Positions 1 to 6,731 of a DNA stretch of 15,239 nt are shown piece by piece; within the stretch, counting starts at the first letter, position 1; each line of letters opens with the position of its first letter. The notes beneath the pieces were generated by a model that saw nothing but the letters and a program-made list of their open reading frames with translations, had not been told where the DNA came from and did no database searches. Location: the NCBI GenBank assembly GCA_963976695.1, contig CAXBMB010000084.1, forward strand, positions 1 through 15,239, written 5' to 3'. Source of the stretch: CAXBMB01 sp963976695 (lineage in GTDB: Bacteria > Pseudomonadota > Alphaproteobacteria > Kiloniellales > DSM-21159). The translations under genes and the position numbers were made by a program.

Positions 1-153
1 GAAATGCCACCGGGAAACGCCGTCACGGAAAACCTCGCCGGTGAAAACCTCGCCGGTGAAAACCTCGCCGGCGAGAATGTCGCCAACCGCCGGGCGCGGG
101 TTTTCCGCCGGTTCAGCGATTGCCCCCGACGACAAAAAGACACTAAGCTGTAG
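1..153 (+). CDS. Possible 3' end of an unidentified ORF with ENLAG repeats (partial, doubtful)
   Basis: An open frame runs from the window edge to TAG at 151-153. It contains the ENLAG pentad repeats and then a basic tail ending in KDTKL. I do not recognise a family; the likeness to pentapeptide repeats (A-D/N-L-x-x) is weak and covers only four pentads. MocR-type regulators are often divergent from their target, which would favour a leftward gene here instead. The leftward frames are also open but lack a convincing start. Treat this as a placeholder for the window edge. Confidence 0.2.
   Translation, partial: EMPPGNAVTENLAGENLAGENLAGENVANRRARVFRRFSDCPRRQKDTKL
28..87. repeat. 15-bp tandem repeat, 3 near-perfect copies plus a degenerate one
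   Basis: Units begin at 28, 43 and 58 (GAAAACCTCGCCGGT, the third ending in C), and a degenerate fourth copy lies at 73-87. The period is a multiple of three, so any protein frame across it repeats. Read forward from base 1, the frame is open to a TAG at 151-153 and gives ENLAG three times and then ENVAN, loosely like pentapeptide-repeat proteins. The reverse frame with the same codon boundaries gives TGEVF repeats with better G/C-ending codons, but I see no good start codon with an SD for it. Which strand is coding, if either, cannot be settled from this fragment. Confidence 0.85.
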
Positions 154-186
154 ATTGGCCGCATGATCTTGACCCGTAGCGGCAAT

Positions 187-242
187 TTCATAGGTCCAAT
201 CCGAATCTTGTGGGTCCAATCCCAAACTTATGGGTCCGATCC
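187..242. promoter_or_regulatory. Three direct repeats at 20-bp period: candidate MocR operator
   Basis: Three 16-bp units start at 187, 207 and 227. Their cores read TAGGTCCAATCC, TGGGTCCAATCC and TGGGTCCGATCC, and each is preceded by TTCA, CTTG or CTTA. The 20-bp spacing puts all three on nearly the same face of the helix. The array ends at the SD of the downstream MocR gene (AAGGAA, 243-248; ATG 254). MocR-family regulators are known to bind direct repeats and to autoregulate. As I recall it, the TauR box (CTGGACYTAA) resembles the reverse complement of unit 1 (TTGGACCTA). Function as the operator is inferred. Confidence 0.7.
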
Positions 243-253
243 AAGGAAGCATC

Positions 254-1864
254 ATGCCGGAGCTTTCCAACCGCGACGCCAAACGCCGGACCCGACCTTC
301 CAACGCCCCGCTTCTCGGCCTTGCCTTGGAAAAGGGGCCGCAGGCCGTCCCGCTGTACCGCCAACTTTATGAACAGCTGCGCGACGCGGTTCTGGACGGG
401 CGTCTGGAGCCCGGGCACCGCTTGCCGGCGACCCGAGTTCTGGCCAGCGAGCTGGCCTGTTCACGCAATACGGTGGTCGGCGCCTTCGAGCAGCTGCTGG
501 CCGAGGGCTATCTGGAAGGACAGGTCGGCGCCGGCACCTTCGTTTCCCGGGTGCTGCCGGACGATCTGCTCAGCACCCGCCGCGCCGCCGAAGCGCAAAG
601 CAGCGTGCAGGTCGCCCCGCCGCCGCGGCTCAGCCAGCGCGGCCAGGCCCTGTCGACGATTGCCCCGCCGCGCTTGAACGTCCGGGCGGCCAAGCTGTCG
701 CGCGCCTTCGCCCCAGGCATTCCGGAAACCGGCTATTTTCCCTTTGAGCTTTGGGGCCGCATGCTGGGACGACTGTGGCGCAACCCGACGCAATCGCTGC
801 TGCGCTACGGCGATCCGGCCGGCTACTATCCCTTGCGGGTGGCCATCGCCAGTTACCTGCGGGCGGTGCGCGCCCTGCGGGTTCAACCCGATCAGGTCTT
901 CATCACCTCCGGGTCACAGCAGGCGTTCGATCTGGCCTTGCGCATTCTGGCCGATCCCGGCGACAAGATCTGGCTGGAGACGCCGGGCTATCACGGTTTG
1001 ACCGGACCGGTTGTCGCCACCGGCGTCAGCAAGGTTCCCCTGCCGGTGGACAGCGAGGGCCTGTCGGTCGAACAGGGACGGCAACGGGCGCCCGAGGCCC
1101 GTCTGGCGGTGGTGTCGCCCTCTCATCAGTATCCGCTGGGGGTGGTGATGTCGCTGGCGCGCCGATTGGAGCTGCTCGACTGGGCGCGCGAAGCCGACGC
1201 CTGGATCCTGGAGGATGACTACGACAGCGAGTTCCGCTATTCGGGGCGGCCGCTGGCGGCGCTGCAAAGCCTGGATCCCGATCGGGTGGTCTATCTCGGT
1301 TCCTTCTCGAAGGTGCTCTTTCCCTCCCTGCGCATCGCCTATTTGGTGGTGCCGCCGGGATTGGTGGAGACCTTTACCGCCGCCCGCGCCGTCATCGACG
1401 ATCACCCGGCCATCACCGTGCAGCCGATCCTGGCGGACTTCATCAGCCAGGGCCACTTCGCGGCGCACGTCCGGCGGATGCGGACGCTCTACGCGGCGCG
1501 GCAAGAGGCTCTGATCGGTCACGCCCGCCAACACCTTGTGGGGCTGCTGGACATTCAGCCCCACGAAGCGGGCATGCATTTGGTGGCGGGTCTGACCGAT
1601 CGCACCCGACGGCTGGGAAGCGATCAGCAGATCGCCGCGCTGACCCGCAACGGCGGCCTGATCACGCCGCCGCTGGGCTCCTACAGCCTGGACGGCCCGG
1701 CGCGTCCAGCCGACAGGCAAGCGCGCGCCGCGCGCCTGCAAGGCCTGGTGTTGGGTTACGCCTGCCTGACCGAGGAAGAGATCAAGACCGCGGTTATCCA
1801 ATTGGCCAAGGTGTTGGCGCAGCCCCCGGCAGGCGAACCCGCCGGCGCGGTCACCGGCGGCTAA
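254..1864 (+). CDS. MocR/PdxR-type transcriptional regulator (GntR wHTH + aminotransferase-like domain)
   Basis: The 536-aa protein has an N-terminal GntR-type winged helix at about residues 33-98 (PLYRQLYEQLRDAVLDGRL onward, ending AGTFVSRV). After a linker comes a fold-type I aminotransferase-like domain from about 155. The PLP lysine is K353 in the motif SFSKVLFPSLRI, and the conserved EDDYDSEFRY lies at 320-329. MocR proteins sense PLP, often with an amino compound, and control vitamin B6, GABA, taurine or related genes; the target here is unknown. I chose ATG 254 over the in-frame ATG at 230 because AAGGAA sits 5 nt upstream of it, whereas 230 lies within the repeat array. Length is slightly above the usual 450-500 aa because of the N-terminal extension and tail. 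The pdxR name is not assigned because no B6 gene is adjacent. Confidence 0.92.
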   Translation: MPELSNRDAKRRTRPSNAPLLGLALEKGPQAVPLYRQLYEQLRDAVLDGRLEPGHRLPATRVLASELACSRNTVVGAFEQLLAEGYLEGQVGAGTFVSRVLPDDLLSTRRAAEAQSSVQVAPPPRLSQRGQALSTIAPPRLNVRAAKLSRAFAPGIPETGYFPFELWGRMLGRLWRNPTQSLLRYGDPAGYYPLRVAIASYLRAVRALRVQPDQVFITSGSQQAFDLALRILADPGDKIWLETPGYHGLTGPVVATGVSKVPLPVDSEGLSVEQGRQRAPEARLAVVSPSHQYPLGVVMSLARRLELLDWAREADAWILEDDYDSEFRYSGRPLAALQSLDPDRVVYLGSFSKVLFPSLRIAYLVVPPGLVETFTAARAVIDDHPAITVQPILADFISQGHFAAHVRRMRTLYAARQEALIGHARQHLVGLLDIQPHEAGMHLVAGLTDRTRRLGSDQQIAALTRNGGLITPPLGSYSLDGPARPADRQARAARLQGLVLGYACLTEEEIKTAVIQLAKVLAQPPAGEPAGAVTGG

Positions 1865-1868
1865 TGCA

Positions 1869-1949
1869 CACCCGGCCGCCCCAGACAGGGCCAGCGTCAG
1901 AGGGCCACCATCACAGAGGGCCGCCGCACCCGGCCGCCCCAGGCAGGGC
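1869..1949. repeat. Pair of 23-bp direct repeats between convergent genes
   Basis: CACCCGGCCGCCCCAGACAG plus GGC at 1869-1891 recurs at 1927-1949 with one mismatch (period 58). A shorter CAGAGGGCC pair sits between them at 1898-1906 and 1914-1922. The whole gap between the regulator and acs is therefore a diverged duplication. No function is evident apart from the hairpin in the second copy. Confidence 0.8.
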
Positions 1950-1952
1950 GGC
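1933..1952. terminator. GC hairpin between convergent regulator and acs
   Basis: GCCGCCC (1933-1939) pairs with GGGCGGC (1946-1952), giving seven GC pairs and a 6-nt loop. It lies 68 bp after the regulator stop and 19 bp after the acs stop. Neither side has a real U-tract, so its role as a bidirectional terminator is inferred from position. Confidence 0.45.
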
Positions 1953-1971
1953 GCCCGATCCTTCTCCGTCG

Positions 1972-3912
1972 CTAGCGGTTCATCCGATTGTCGACCAATT
2001 CATCGACCACCCCGGGATCGGCCAAGGTGGAGGTATCGCCGAGATTGCCGAAGTCGTTTTCAGCGATCTTGCGCAAAATCCGCCGCATGATCTTGCCGGA
2101 CCGGGTTTTGGGCAGCCCCGGCGACCACTGAATCAGATCCGGCGAGGCGATCGGGCCGATTTCGGAACGCACCCATTTCACCAATTCCTGGCGCAGTTCC
2201 TCGCTGGGTTCTTCCCCCGCCACCAGCGTGACATAGGCGTAAATGCCCTGCCCCTTGATGTCGTGGGGATATCCGACCACCGCCGCTTCCGCCACCAGCC
2301 GGTGGGCCACCAGCGCCGACTCCACCTCGGCGGTGCCCATCCGATGGCCCGAGACATTGATCACGTCGTCCACCCGACCGGTGATCCAGTAGTAGCCGTC
2401 CTCGTCGCGCCGACAACCGTCGCCGGTGAAATACTTGCCGGGGTAGGTGGAAAAGTAGGTCTGGATGAAGCGCGTGTGATCGCCGTAGACCGTGCGCATC
2501 TGGCCCGGCCAGGAATCGACGATGCAGAGGTTGCCTTCCGCCGCCCCTTCCAAGGGCGTGCCGTCGTTGTCGACCAACTGCGGCCGCACCCCGAAGAACG
2601 GCAAGGTGGCGGAGCCCGGCTTCAAGTCCATCGCGCCCGGCAGCGGGGTGATCAGAATGCCGCCGGTTTCGGTTTGCCACCAGGTATCGACAATCGGACA
2701 GCGGCTTTCGCCCACCACCTTGTGATACCACAGCCAGGCCTCGGGATTTATCGGCTCGCCGACCGACCCCAGCAGCCGCAAGCTGGACCGGTCGGTGCCG
2801 GTCACCGGACCATCGCCCTCGCGCATCAGCGCGCGGATTGCCGTCGGCGCGGTGTAGAAGCTGTTGACCTTGTGCTTGTCACAGACCTGCCAGAAGCGCG
2901 AGGCATCGGGATAGTTCGGCACCCCCTCGAACATCAAGGTGGTGGCGCCGTTGGCCAAGGGGCCATAGACAATGTAGCTGTGCCCGGTCACCCAGCCCAC
3001 ATCCGCGGTGCACCAGTAGACTTCGCCGTCACGGTAATCAAAGACGTACTGATGGGTCATGGCGGCATAGACCAGATAACCACCGGTGGTATGCAGCACG
3101 CCCTTCGGCTGGCCGGTCGATCCGGAGGTATAGAGAATGAACAGCGGCGCTTCGGCGTCCATTTCCTCGGCCGGGCAGTCGCTGCCCGCCTTGGCGGTTT
3201 CCTCGTGATACCAGAGGTCACGCCCCGGCACCCAGTTAACCGCGCCGCCGGTGCGCTGCACCACCAGGACGTTTTTCACCTTGGGGCACTGTTCCAGCGC
3301 CTTGTCGGTGTTGGCCTTGAGCGGGACCTTGCGCCCGCCCCGCAGGCCCTCGTCGGCGGTGATGACAAAGTTTGAGTCACAGCCGTTGATCCGGCCGGCC
3401 AGGGCATCGGGGGAGAACCCGCCGAAGACGACCGAGTGAACCGCGCCGATGCGCGCGCAGGCCAGCATGGCGTAGGTCGCTTCCGGGATCATCGGCATAT
3501 AGAGCGTAACCCGGTCGCCCTTTTGCACGCCCTGCGCCTTCAGGACATTGGCAAGCCGGCAAACCGCTTCGTGCAGTTCGCCGTAGGAAATCTTCTTGCT
3601 GTCGGCGGGATCATCGCCTTCCCAGATGATCGCGGTGTGGTCGCGCTTGCTGTCCAGGTGCCGGTCGATGCAGTTGTAAGCCGCGTTGGTGGTGCCGTCG
3701 GCGTACCACTTGATATGGACATCGCCCGGGCCAAAGCTGACGTCCTTGACCTGGCTATAGGGCTTCATCCAGGCGATACGCTTGCCCTGTTCGCCCCAAA
3801 AACCTTCCGGATCGGCCACCGACTGATCATACATCTTCTGATAGCCGGCACGGTCGACCCAGGCCGCTTTCGCCACCTCTGGGTTGACAGGAAAAACACG
3901 ATTGTCCGTCAT
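1972..3912 (-). CDS. acs: Acetyl-CoA synthetase (AMP-forming)
   Basis: This 646-aa protein converts acetate, ATP and CoA to acetyl-CoA, AMP and PPi through acetyl-AMP in the cytoplasm. It is full length for the family (about 650 aa). Visible motifs are the phosphate-binding loop YTSGSTGQPKG (261-271), the acyl-pocket and A5 motif WWQTETGG (411-418), the hinge region YFTGDGCRRDEDGYYWITGR (494-513), and the C-terminal PKTRSGKIMRR (601-611). K607 corresponds to the catalytic lysine that Pat-type acetyltransferases acetylate in Salmonella Acs. The start at 3912 is supported by an SD (AGAGGGAG, 3923-3930 on the minus strand) 10 nt upstream. It is convergent with the MocR gene and appears monocistronic. 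The leader has paired stem-loops (separate entry). Confidence 0.98.
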   Translation of the reverse strand: MTDNRVFPVNPEVAKAAWVDRAGYQKMYDQSVADPEGFWGEQGKRIAWMKPYSQVKDVSFGPGDVHIKWYADGTTNAAYNCIDRHLDSKRDHTAIIWEGDDPADSKKISYGELHEAVCRLANVLKAQGVQKGDRVTLYMPMIPEATYAMLACARIGAVHSVVFGGFSPDALAGRINGCDSNFVITADEGLRGGRKVPLKANTDKALEQCPKVKNVLVVQRTGGAVNWVPGRDLWYHEETAKAGSDCPAEEMDAEAPLFILYTSGSTGQPKGVLHTTGGYLVYAAMTHQYVFDYRDGEVYWCTADVGWVTGHSYIVYGPLANGATTLMFEGVPNYPDASRFWQVCDKHKVNSFYTAPTAIRALMREGDGPVTGTDRSSLRLLGSVGEPINPEAWLWYHKVVGESRCPIVDTWWQTETGGILITPLPGAMDLKPGSATLPFFGVRPQLVDNDGTPLEGAAEGNLCIVDSWPGQMRTVYGDHTRFIQTYFSTYPGKYFTGDGCRRDEDGYYWITGRVDDVINVSGHRMGTAEVESALVAHRLVAEAAVVGYPHDIKGQGIYAYVTLVAGEEPSEELRQELVKWVRSEIGPIASPDLIQWSPGLPKTRSGKIMRRILRKIAENDFGNLGDTSTLADPGVVDELVDNRMNR

Positions 3913-3931
3913 CTAGCTTACGCTCCCTCTT

Positions 3932-3967
3932 CCATAAAGCTTATGGGATCGCGCCCCGGCCCATAAG
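3932..3967 (-). promoter_or_regulatory. acs leader: two mutually exclusive stem-loops next to the SD
   Basis: On the acs transcript, CTTATGGG (3967-3960) can pair perfectly with CCCATAAG (3947-3940) across a 12-nt loop. The second arm can instead pair with TTATGG (3937-3932) across a 3-nt loop. The last arm ends one base before the SD at 3930-3923. At the DNA level the same bases form inverted CCCATAA sites, which could be a protein operator. The sequence arrangement is certain; its regulatory use is inferred. Confidence 0.45.
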
Positions 3968-4043
3968 ACGCGGCTTTTCATGCGTGCGCGAAAGCCAAAG
4001 CATCCTCAGGCGTGAGGGTGACCCGAAATTTTTTGTTGCTTGG

Positions 4044-4072
4044 AGTATTCCCCGTCTGATTACGTAATTCAA
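4044..4072 (-). promoter_or_regulatory. Possible sigma70-type promoter for acs
   Basis: Reading leftward, TTGAAT (4072-4067) is followed by a 17-bp spacer and AATACT (4049-4044). The predicted transcript would begin near 4037, about 125 nt before the acs ATG. The spacer and the -35 edge include the perfect 10-bp palindrome ATTACGTAAT (4059-4068), a possible protein site. The box match is moderate. Confidence 0.35.
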
Positions 4073-4591
4073 CAATCCCGGCGCTTTGCCGCCCGGATCT
4101 GTCAAAAATCAAACCCGCCGAATTCGCCGGTTCCCGGTTTTTACACCGCCGGCAAAGGGCTTGGAAGAAGGAAAAGGGAACAAGGCACTGGAATAGTTAT
4201 ATTTCCCAACCCTGTCGCGCCAACCCACGCTAGCGGCCCCCTGACGCCCCTTGCCGGCGTCGCGCGCCGGCCGCGTTCCCAACCGCATGCCCCCCGCCAC
4301 GCGCCGGGCGACCAACCAAGCCGCAAATCGGGCGGAACATTTTATCTTGCATTTAACACAATCTTTCCGTGCGCTCACGCTTTGTTAACTGTCTGATTGG
4401 AGAATAATTCCCTTGGCGCCATCTGGAAAGACGACTTCCCTTTGCGGCACAAAACCGCAAAAGATCGCGCCGGCGCCGCCGGGAATCCCAGCTCTAGCCT
4501 TGACAGCGACGGCCTGGTCGGCGGAAGGGTTGGCATCGGCCCAAACGTTGTCTCGATGAAAACCCGATCTTCGGAAGACGAGGAAAAAGCG

Positions 4592-5593
4592 ATGGATCTG
4601 TCGGACTACAGAGCTCTCGTCATTGACGACAGCGAAGACATGATCTCGGTCATTCAAACCGGGCTCAAGTCCTTGGGTATGAAAGACTCCATTTGCCTAA
4701 CCAACCCGGGCCTGGTGATGGACGCCCTGATCACCCATGAGCCGGACATCGTGATCACCGACTGGGTGATGGAGCCGACCGACGGTCTGGAGCTGGCCAA
4801 GCAGATTCGCGCGCCGGGCAGCCCCAACCGCTACATTCCGATCATCATCCTGACCGCCTACGCCGAAGCCTGGCGCATCTCCGTCGCCCGCGATGCCGGC
4901 ATCAATGAGTTCCTCGCCAAGCCGATCTCGATCAACGGCCTGAAGGAACGGGTGGCGCAAACCCTGCTGCGTCCCCGGCCCTTCATCGAGTGCGAGACCT
5001 ACTTCGGGCCCTGTCGTCGCCGTAAGGCCCGACCCTTCGAGGGCGACGAACGCCGCGCCCTGCAGTTGACGCCCGAGCTGTCGGAGACGGCCGCCGACGC
5101 GCCGTCCTCGGCCCCACCGGCAGAGGATGAGGCCTACGCCTTTCCCGAAATTTCGCACAGCCCCGACTTCGACAACGCCGCGCTGCCCGAAGAAGTGCGG
5201 GTCCGCCTCCAGGTTCTGCAGGACAGCTATCCAACCGTGCTGGCCAGTCAGGTCGCCGCGCTCGCCGATTACAAACCCGCCCTGGTCGGCTCGGACCAAC
5301 AACGCCACGAGGCGATCAAGGGGATGCGCCGAATTTCCCATGACATCATGGGACAAGCCTCGACCTTCGGCTATCCCCTGGCCGGGTCGATCGCCCTGTC
5401 GCTCAACAAGTTCCTGCACAACGACGCCAAGTATCCCCACTGGCGGGACTTGATCGAAACCCACACCAACGCCTTGATGCTGGTTGGTCGCGCCAAGCTG
5501 TCCGGCGACGGCGGACAAGAGGGCCAGCGGCTGGTCAACTCCTTAACCTTGGCGGTGAACAAGCAGATCAAGCGGGCGAGGTCGGTCGCCTAA
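4592..5593 (+). CDS. Response regulator with receiver and C-terminal HPt-like domain
   Basis: The 333-aa protein has a canonical receiver domain at about 7-122: acidic pair D12/D13, phosphoacceptor D57 (ITDWVMEPTDG), T88 (ILTAY) and K110 (FLAKP). After the FGPCRRRK segment at 138-145 (akin to the YFGPDRRR tail of alphaproteobacterial receivers) and an acidic, Pro/Ala-rich linker (about 155-195) comes a helical domain. It contains RRISHDIMGQASTFGYPLAG (246-265), which matches the HPt pattern H-x-x-K-G-x5-G, with H250 as the candidate phospho-histidine and Met in place of the usual Lys. No DNA-binding domain is seen, so it is likely a phosphorelay intermediate. ATG 4592 has GAGGA 7 nt upstream; ATG 4556 and TTG 4397 lack an SD. 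No histidine kinase is adjacent, so the partner is unknown. Confidence 0.88.
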   Translation: MDLSDYRALVIDDSEDMISVIQTGLKSLGMKDSICLTNPGLVMDALITHEPDIVITDWVMEPTDGLELAKQIRAPGSPNRYIPIIILTAYAEAWRISVARDAGINEFLAKPISINGLKERVAQTLLRPRPFIECETYFGPCRRRKARPFEGDERRALQLTPELSETAADAPSSAPPAEDEAYAFPEISHSPDFDNAALPEEVRVRLQVLQDSYPTVLASQVAALADYKPALVGSDQQRHEAIKGMRRISHDIMGQASTFGYPLAGSIALSLNKFLHNDAKYPHWRDLIETHTNALMLVGRAKLSGDGGQEGQRLVNSLTLAVNKQIKRARSVA

Positions 5594-5603
5594 TCCCCGG
5601 CCC

Positions 5604-5624
5604 AGCCGCGCGCCACGCGCGGCT
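5604..5624. terminator. GC hairpin between convergent response regulator and Rieske gene
   Basis: AGCCGCGCG (5604-5612) and CGCGCGGCT (5616-5624) form a perfect 9-bp stem, which fills the 34-bp gap between the two convergent stop codons. No strong U-tract follows on either strand, so the efficiency as an intrinsic terminator is uncertain. Confidence 0.6.
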
Positions 5625-5627
5625 TCC

Positions 5628-5987
5628 TCAGTCGATCACCGGCGCGTTGTCCAAAAGAAAGATCCGGCCCGCGTCGTCCACATCCAGCGCCACCGGCGTC
5701 AGCGACTTGCCCTGACAGGGGCCGGCGACGCAGTGGCCGGTTTCAATGGTGAACAGCGCGCCATGGGTGGTGCAGAGCAGGTGATTTCCGTCGGCGCTGA
5801 GAAATTGATCCGGCTGAAATTCCAACGGCGTGCCGATATGCGGACAGGCATTTTGATAGCCGAAAAGCCGCTGGCCCCGGCGCACAACGAAAACATCCCG
5901 GCGGGTCAATCCCTGACCGAATTCGAAGCCCTTGGCCTGGCCGTCGTCGATGTCGGTAAGCCGGCAGAGTTCGCGCCTTCCAGCCAT
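5628..5987 (-). CDS. Rieske [2Fe-2S] ferredoxin-like protein
   Basis: The 119-aa single-domain protein carries both Rieske cluster motifs: C48-P-H50 (ACPHIGTPLEF) and C72-T-T-H75 (LCTTHGALF). The two Cys and two His ligate one [2Fe-2S] cluster. With no signal peptide or catalytic domain, it is most likely a cytoplasmic electron carrier or small subunit for an oxygenase or reductase not encoded here. I chose ATG 5987, which has AGGGA (5995-5999) 7 nt upstream; an in-frame TTG at 6005 lacks an SD. It lies 49 bp downstream of the EVE gene on the same strand, probably co-transcribed. The gap holds an interrupted inverted repeat abutting the SD. Confidence 0.93.
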   Translation of the reverse strand: MAGRRELCRLTDIDDGQAKGFEFGQGLTRRDVFVVRRGQRLFGYQNACPHIGTPLEFQPDQFLSADGNHLLCTTHGALFTIETGHCVAGPCQGKSLTPVALDVDDAGRIFLLDNAPVID

Positions 5988-5999
5988 GTTTCCATCCCT

Positions 6000-6034
6000 G
6001 ATCAAGTTTTCCCGCTCCGGCGCGGGGTTTGATC
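6000..6034 (-). promoter_or_regulatory. Interrupted inverted repeat between EVE and Rieske genes
   Basis: GATCAA (6000-6005) pairs with TTGATC (6029-6034), and the inner CCCGC (6011-6015) pairs with GCGGG (6022-6026). In the leftward transcript this two-part stem ends exactly where the Rieske SD begins (5999-5995). It could shape translation or processing of the downstream gene, or be a protein site. Function is inferred from position only. Confidence 0.4.
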
Positions 6035-6036
6035 GA

Positions 6037-6450
6037 CTAGATCGTGGTTTCGCCCATGGCCAGCAGCATGCGCCAATGATCCTCGCTCACCGGCACCACC
6101 GATAGCCGGGACTGGCGCACCAAGCCAAAGCTCTCAAACCGCTCATCGCCCTTGATATCGGCCAGCGTCACCGGTTTGACGAAGGGCGTCACGGCTTCCA
6201 CGTCGACCATGCCGAAGCGGCCCTTGGGATCGGTGTGATCGGGATAGTAGCTCTTCACCACCTTCACCACGCCAACAATCCGCTTTTCATTCACCGAATG
6301 ATAGAATAACCCCAGGTCGCCAACCTTCATCGCCTTCATGTTGTTGCTGGCCTGGTAGTTGCGCACGCCGTCCCAATGTTCCACGCGCTTTTTCACCTGG
6401 TCATCCCAAGACCAGGCGCCCGGTTCACTTTTAAAGAGCCAATAAGCCAT
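6037..6450 (-). CDS. EVE domain-containing protein (THYN1-like)
   Basis: This 137-aa protein is essentially all EVE domain: AYWLFKSEP (2-10), WDGVRNYQASNNMK (26-39), DLGLFYHS (45-52), the conserved GVVKV strand (60-64) and LVRQSRLSVVPVS (110-122). EVE domains have a PUA-like fold with an aromatic pocket; characterised relatives recognise modified bases in DNA or RNA, and the cellular role of this bacterial subgroup is not firmly known. ATG 6450 starts the canonical MAYWLFKSEP; the upstream in-frame extension (MPRRRGRQAT) is not part of the family and lacks a good SD. In many alphaproteobacteria, as I recall, the gene sits beside YciI and gpsA. Here the MFS and creatininase genes intervene. 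Confidence 0.93.
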   Translation of the reverse strand: MAYWLFKSEPGAWSWDDQVKKRVEHWDGVRNYQASNNMKAMKVGDLGLFYHSVNEKRIVGVVKVVKSYYPDHTDPKGRFGMVDVEAVTPFVKPVTLADIKGDERFESFGLVRQSRLSVVPVSEDHWRMLLAMGETTI

Positions 6451-6731
6451 CGTTGCCTGTCTCCCTCGTCTGCGCGGCACCGCTGTCGGCCGCCCAAGCG
6501 CAATTCAGCGCGGTTAATGGTTGCGCCCTGATGATTCACCGGCCCTCGCTTGCCGCGCATCAGCAGGGCCGCCGCCGGTCGGGTCACGCAACTGTGTACC
6601 GCAAGCGCCCTTCCAGCCCAAGCCGGAAGCAGGCAAAAGAGTTAAACAGGAAACACTGCCGCTCCGCACGGCGGTCATTAATCGGCAACACATCGCGTCG
6701 CCGTCAGCTTATCCATCCGAAAGGCCCAGGT

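Larger units (their letters stand above)
3913..4591. other. 679-bp region between divergent acs and response regulator
   Basis: I support no gene here. From left to right it holds the acs SD and leader stem-loops; a small hairpin CCTCA/TGAGG (4004-4017); the possible acs promoter with palindrome ATTACGTAAT; a GCCGGCG/CGCCGGC hairpin (4253-4271) with no T-tract; and an AT-rich stretch (4338-4415). That stretch contains the inverted pair TTAACA and TGTTAA around 4354-4388 and probably carries the response-regulator promoter. An in-frame TTG-started extension of the regulator (from 4397) and a TTG-started frame at 4040 exist, but neither has an SD or recognisable sequence. Confidence 0.6.

Noticed and set aside
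28..87. Short repeats as a CRISPR array
   Set aside because: The copies are directly adjacent, with no unique spacers, and too short for CRISPR repeats.
1864..3375. 503-codon open frame on the plus strand antisense to acs
   Set aside because: It mirrors acs, has a His/Pro/Arg/Gly-rich composition with no recognisable domain, and arises from the GC-rich codon pattern of the real gene.
4187..4205. Sigma54-like GGCAC box upstream of the response regulator
   Set aside because: The downstream -12 element (TTGCA-like) is absent at the proper spacing.
4040..4396. TTG-started 118-codon frame between acs and the response regulator
   Set aside because: No SD, no domain, and it runs through promoter-like AT-rich DNA; probably chance.
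4397..4591. N-terminal extension of the response regulator from TTG 4397
   Set aside because: No SD, no recognisable sequence; receiver domains begin a few residues after ATG 4592, which has a good SD.
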